From NCBI RefSeq assembly GCF_014212055.1, contig NZ_JACJVO010000010.1, forward strand, positions 100,333-164,332: a DNA stretch of 64,000 nucleotides, written 5' to 3'. Position 1 is the first letter of the stretch, and each line of letters begins with the position of its first letter. The notes below the pieces were generated by a model. That model was not told the DNA's origin. It did no database searches and saw only the letters and a list, made by a program, of their open reading frames with translations. The position numbers and the translations under genes are program-made. Positions 60,436-64,000 of the stretch are shown here, piece after piece. This DNA comes from Cohnella zeiphila. GTDB lineage: Bacteria; Bacillota; Bacilli; Paenibacillales; Paenibacillaceae.

Positions 60436-61338
60436 TTAGCCCAGCTCGACGACTTCGCGGCGAAGCAGCCGCTGCAGCGCGACCGTCGTCGCGAGCGACA
60501 GCAGCAGAATGAGCACGCCGAGCGCCGCCGCGAAGCCGAAGTGGTACTGGCGGAACGCCATCTGATACAAATACGAGCCCATGACCTGGGTCGAATTGTC
60601 GGGCCCGCCCTCCGTCATGATCCAGACGATGACGAACGAGCCGTTCAGCGTCGTCATCATGATGTTGACGATCGACACCTTCATCTGCTCCCAGATGAGC
60701 GGCACCGTAATGCGGGAGAACTGATGCCACTGCCCCGCCCCCTCCAGCTCCGCCGCCTCGTAGAACGACTCCGGCACGTTCTGGATCGCCGCGATCATCA
60801 GGATCATGTAGAAGCCGATGCCCGCCCATACGGCCGGGGGAAGCAGCATCCAGATCGTGTGCGAAGCGAAGCCGAGCCACGCGATCGTGACCTTCTCTTT
60901 CGCGAACAGCGACAGGAATGCGTTCAGGAAGCCGATCTGCGGGTTGTAGATGAAGTTCCACAGCACGCCGATGACGACGACCGAGATGACGTTGGGGATG
61001 AAGAAGATCGAGCGAAAAAAGCCCGCCAGCCGGAACCGGAACCGCGTCAGCGCCACGGCGAAGAACGTCGCGACGAGCATGATGCCGGCGATCTTGCCGG
61101 CGACGAGGAAGTAGTCGTTGCCGATGGCCCGCCAGACGATCGGGTCCCGGAACATGTCGCGGAAGTTGCCGAGCCCGATGAACGTCTTGTTTTCCGACAT
61201 GCCCGACCAGTCGAACAGCGAGTAATAGAGCGCCCGGACGACCGGATAGATCGTGAATATGCAAAAGAACACGAAGGTGGGAACGATGAACGTCCCGATG
61301 AACACGCCGCGCTGCCAGTTGGAAGACCTCGCCTTCAT
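60436..61338 (-). CDS. MalF-type sugar ABC transporter permease (importer C)
   Basis: A 300-residue CUT1 permease beginning with the membrane segment IGTFIVPTFVFFCIFTIYPV and the family pattern ALYYSLFDWSGMSENKTFIG. The EAA loop is FYEAAELEGAGQWHQFSRIT. AAAGGACGG precedes the ATG. The binding protein gene ends 92 bases upstream with a stem-loop in between. Confidence 0.93.
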   Translation of the reverse strand: MKARSSNWQRGVFIGTFIVPTFVFFCIFTIYPVVRALYYSLFDWSGMSENKTFIGLGNFRDMFRDPIVWRAIGNDYFLVAGKIAGIMLVATFFAVALTRFRFRLAGFFRSIFFIPNVISVVVIGVLWNFIYNPQIGFLNAFLSLFAKEKVTIAWLGFASHTIWMLLPPAVWAGIGFYMILMIAAIQNVPESFYEAAELEGAGQWHQFSRITVPLIWEQMKVSIVNIMMTTLNGSFVIVWIMTEGGPDNSTQVMGSYLYQMAFRQYHFGFAAALGVLILLLSLATTVALQRLLRREVVELG

Positions 61339-61377
61339 CCGCCCGCCGTCCTTTCCGGTCGATTTGCCGAAGAGCTT

Positions 61378-61397
61378 CCCCGGGTTCCGCCCCGGGG
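61378..61397 (-). terminator. intercistronic stem-loop after the importer C binding protein
   Basis: A perfect 7-bp stem CCCCGGG/CCCGGGG with a six-base loop and no T run. Such hairpins commonly protect the upstream mRNA so that the binding protein is made in excess over the permeases (inference). Confidence 0.5.
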
Positions 61398-61430
61398 GCG
61401 CCCTTCGCGCTTAGTGAGGCTGCCGCAGCG

Positions 61431-62867
61431 TTATTGAACTTTGGCGACGGCGTCGGTGACGCGCTTGACCCATTCCTCCGGCGTGATCTTGCCGATCGTG
61501 AGCGCGTCCGTCGCGTCCTGCATCGCCTTGTCGACGTCGGCGTTGAACGTGATCGTCGGGATGACGACCGTGTTCGGGTCCGTCAAATACTTGGCGGCGT
61601 CCTTGACGAAGTTCGGCGCGTTCGAGCTGCTGATGTCGCCCTTGATGTTGGAAGGCGCGCCGCTCAGCTCCGCCCATTGGGAAGCTTGCGCCTTGGAGAA
61701 GATGAACTGCAGGAACGCCTTGGCCGCGTCCGGGTTTTTCGCCTTCTTGGCGATCGCGACGGTGGCCGTGGACGTGTTCGCGACGACTTTGCCGCCAGCC
61801 TTCTGCGTGATCGAAGGAATAAAGCCGAAGTCGAACCCTTGCGGCACGTCCTTCGCCATCTCGTTCGGCAGCCACAGGCCGTTCGGGATGAACGCGTCTT
61901 TATGCTGCAGGAACAGCATCTGCGAGTCGGTGTGGTTGATCTGAATGGACGCCTTGTCGATGAACCCTTTGTCGCGCAGCTGCACGATTTGGTTCAGCGC
62001 GGCCAGCACGGCCGGGCTCTTGTAGGCGTCGACCTTGTTGGCGGCCATGTCCTGCAGGATCGTATAATCGTCGTTGTTGTTCGAGACGATCGCCGGGTAC
62101 AGGAATGCGCCGTTGATATAGTAGGGATATTTGCCGGTATGGATGAACGGGGTGATGCCGGCCGCCTTGATCGTGTCGCTGACCTGCAAGAACTCGTCGA
62201 AGTTGGCCGGCTCGGCCCAGCCCTTCTCCTTGAACAGCGCCTTGTCCCAGAAAATGCCCCAGGAGTTCAGCACGAGCGGAATGTTGTAGATTTTGCCGTC
62301 GTATTGCTGCGGAGCTTGCGCGAGAACGTCGAGGATCTTGTCCCCGTCGACGTTCGTCGCCGTCTGCAGCCAGTCCGTCAGGTCTTCCAGCTGTCCGTCC
62401 TCGACCATCTGGCGGTCGTTCAGGTTCGGGCCGTCGATGTAGACGAAGTCGGGCGGGTTGCCGCCGATCCAGCGCGGCTTGTTCTGGTCGTTGATCTTCG
62501 GGCCGCCGTCCTCGATGACGTTCAGGTCCGGGTTCGCCGCCTTGAAGTCGGAGATGACCTTCTTCCACCACTTGTCGCCGTAGCCGCCGACGAAATATTG
62601 AATCTCGAAGTCGCCGGTCAGCTTCGTCTGCGACGCGCTCGGGCCGGCGCTCGCCGATTCGCTTGAACTTGCGCTTGAACTTGCGCTTGAACTTGTGGTT
62701 GGACTTGCGCTCGGACTCGCGCTCGGGCTGGCGCTCGGAGCCGCCGGCGCGCTGGACGAAGCCGACCCGTTGTTGCCGTTGTCGGACGAACCGCAGCCTG
62801 CCAGAGGCACAATGGCCATCATCGCGGCGATCCCGAGGGCCGCCGTCTTCCTGTTAAGCAACGTCAA
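61431..62867 (-). CDS. sugar ABC transporter solute-binding lipoprotein (importer C)
   Basis: A 478-residue family 1 binding protein with lipobox LAGC (Cys25). A very long Ser/Ala/Pro linker (about residues 33-80) is encoded partly by 12-bp tandem repeats. The mature part starts GDFEIQYFVGGYGDKWWKKV and contains WIGGNPPDFVYIDGPNLNDR; the form resembles N-acetylglucosamine/chitobiose-binding NgcE-like proteins, but the ligand is not certain. The start is a TTG eight bases after GGGAGGG. An RpiR-type regulator gene just upstream on the same strand would fit an amino- or phospho-sugar. Confidence 0.91.
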   Translation of the reverse strand: MTLLNRKTAALGIAAMMAIVPLAGCGSSDNGNNGSASSSAPAAPSASPSASPSASPTTSSSASSSASSSESASAGPSASQTKLTGDFEIQYFVGGYGDKWWKKVISDFKAANPDLNVIEDGGPKINDQNKPRWIGGNPPDFVYIDGPNLNDRQMVEDGQLEDLTDWLQTATNVDGDKILDVLAQAPQQYDGKIYNIPLVLNSWGIFWDKALFKEKGWAEPANFDEFLQVSDTIKAAGITPFIHTGKYPYYINGAFLYPAIVSNNNDDYTILQDMAANKVDAYKSPAVLAALNQIVQLRDKGFIDKASIQINHTDSQMLFLQHKDAFIPNGLWLPNEMAKDVPQGFDFGFIPSITQKAGGKVVANTSTATVAIAKKAKNPDAAKAFLQFIFSKAQASQWAELSGAPSNIKGDISSSNAPNFVKDAAKYLTDPNTVVIPTITFNADVDKAMQDATDALTIGKITPEEWVKRVTDAVAKVQ

Positions 62868-62914
62868 TGCAAAAACCCTCCCTTATAGGTTGGTCAGCGC
62901 ATGGGGAAGCGCCT

Positions 62915-62927
62915 GTAACCATCATAG
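62915..62927 (-). promoter_or_regulatory. candidate -10 region of the importer C operon
   Basis: CTATGATGGTTAC on the minus strand contains TATGAT and is identical to the block at 47492-47504 in front of importer A. It lies about 50 bases before the TTG start of the binding-protein gene. Confidence 0.4.
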
Positions 62928-62995
62928 AAGGGAGGGTTCTTCGTCTCTATCGAATATCTTCCAAACAATCTTGAGTATTCTCTTTTTCCTTGCGG

Positions 62996-63856
62996 TCAGA
63001 TCATCTTGTTGGCGATCGACTTGGCCGTCGTCTCCCGGTATTTGAACGCCTCGTCCTTCATTCCAAGCGACACGGCGACGCTCAGGACGTCGATCACGGT
63101 CATCTGCGACAGCTTCGAGGACATCGAGCTGCCTTGGAACGGATTCTCCCGCGCCACCGTCAGCAGCACGATATCCGCCAGCTTGACGATCGGCGAGCGC
63201 GCGTTGCTCGTAATCGCGAGAATCGTCGCTCCCGCTTTTCGGGCCAGAGTCAAGCTGTCGATCGTATCTTTGGTGCTGCCGGTAATGGAGATGCCGACCG
63301 CCACGTCGCCGGGCTTCATAAGCGCCGCCTTCATCGCTTGAAAATGCGTATCCGCCGTATAGCAGCTGTTCTTGCCCATGCGCATGAACGTACTGGCGGC
63401 TTGCATGGCGGCGAACCCGGACGAGCCGACTCCGTAGAAATCGATATGGTCCGCCCGGATCAGCGCGTCCACGGCCCGGTTCAACTCTCCCGGCTGAAGC
63501 AGCTCGTGGGTCTGCTCCAGAATCTGATAGTGGCTGGAGATCAGCTTCTGGCTGATCGTTACCGGATCGTCCCCTTCGGCCACTTCCATCGGCAAGCGCT
63601 CGAACGGCTTGACCAGGTCCTGCGCCAGCGACAGCTTAAAGTCCTGAAAACCGTTGAACTTAAGCTTGCGGCAAAGCCTCAGGACGGTCGTCTCGCCGAT
63701 GTCCGCCCGCTCCGCCAATTCCGTAACCGACTGGTAAATGACTTCCTGGGCGTGCTCCAGAATATACTGCGCCACCTTCTGCTCCTTCTTCGTCAGACCG
63801 CTCATATGGCCGCGAATGCTGAGAAGCGTTTTCCCGTTCTCCAGTACGTTATCCAA
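62996..63856 (-). CDS. MurR/RpiR-family transcriptional regulator
   Basis: A 286-residue regulator. The N-terminal helix-turn-helix (LTKKEQKVAQYILEH, SVTELAERADIGETTVLRLC) is followed by a sugar-phosphate-binding SIS domain from about residue 105 (DFYGVGSSGFAAMQAA, ISITGSTKDTIDSLTLARKA). SIS domains sense phosphosugars such as GlcNAc-6-P or MurNAc-6-P. The start is a TTG after GAGGGAGAGG. It has its own strong promoter and lies 129 bases before importer C, its likely target. Confidence 0.93.
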   Translation of the reverse strand: MDNVLENGKTLLSIRGHMSGLTKKEQKVAQYILEHAQEVIYQSVTELAERADIGETTVLRLCRKLKFNGFQDFKLSLAQDLVKPFERLPMEVAEGDDPVTISQKLISSHYQILEQTHELLQPGELNRAVDALIRADHIDFYGVGSSGFAAMQAASTFMRMGKNSCYTADTHFQAMKAALMKPGDVAVGISITGSTKDTIDSLTLARKAGATILAITSNARSPIVKLADIVLLTVARENPFQGSSMSSKLSQMTVIDVLSVAVSLGMKDEAFKYRETTAKSIANKMI

Positions 63857-63933
63857 GGCCTCTCCCTCTCTCTCCGCTTCGATGACGCTATTGCGAATCC
63901 TGAGCTTTCGGACGTATTCCCGACTCCCGCCTC

Positions 63934-63962
63934 ATAATATGACGAATTTATTCTCTAGTCAA
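63934..63962 (-). promoter_or_regulatory. sigma-A promoter of the RpiR-type regulator gene
   Basis: On the minus strand TTGACT (63957-63962) and TATTAT (63934-63939) are 17 bp apart, about 78 bases before the start codon. This is the best promoter match in the window. Confidence 0.78.
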
Positions 63963-64000
63963 TATTGATTATGGAGATTTGTCGTTGTGCTGTGATAATG

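Overview
The window looks like chromosome from a GC-rich Gram-positive bacterium of the Paenibacillaceae (Paenibacillus or Cohnella type). This is an inference from gene content: LplA/LplB/YtcP-type sugar ABC transporters, a YesM-like sensor kinase, membrane-bound AraC regulators, a Bacillus GsaB-type aminomutase beside a Bcp-type peroxiredoxin, a YlbL-type PDZ/Lon protease, strong AGGAGG ribosome sites and several TTG starts backed by them. I see no rRNA, tRNA, phage, insertion sequence or CRISPR array.

Layout. 1-4.4 kb: a minus-strand operon, permease, permease, solute-binding lipoprotein, sensor kinase (cut by the window edge). 5.0-11.6 kb: peroxiredoxin, a three-gene ABC-2 exporter, an LCP wall-assembly protein and the GsaB-type aminomutase. 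12.3-18.1 kb: an iron/organophosphonate-type ABC importer with a small phosphatase, divergent from a LysR regulator across a clear palindromic operator. 18.2-21.4 kb: a 1043-residue hybrid kinase with two transmitter modules. 21.9-40.8 kb: mostly housekeeping and single genes (inositol-phosphatase family, TauE exporter, Ddl, amidase, aconitase, two-metal phosphoesterase, YlbL-like protease, IclR, hydrolase, diguanylate cyclase, dehydrogenase, mechanosensitive channel, MFS efflux pump).

40.8-64 kb is a carbohydrate-use region with three sugar importers. Importer A (42.2-45.5 kb) is joined to an acyltransferase and two Gfo/Idh/MocA oxidoreductases and lies beside two divergent AraC regulators and a GH27 enzyme. 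Importer B (53.6-57.0 kb) sits between a membrane-anchored AraC regulator and a secreted GH50-like enzyme with a cre-like site in front of it. Importer C (59.6-62.9 kb) is preceded by an RpiR regulator. Together these suggest capture of galactose-containing oligosaccharides, with secreted cleavage, import, cytoplasmic alpha-galactosidase action and oxidoreductive sugar conversion. The substrate is not proved by sequence.

The most unusual feature is non-coding. At least six intergenic arrays of short repeats, mostly different in sequence, repeat at 50-52 bp, sometimes alternating with about 62 bp. Several share a CGTTAGC/GCTAACG core and palindromic centres. The spacing pattern, close to five and six helical turns, is the strongest candidate here for something undescribed.
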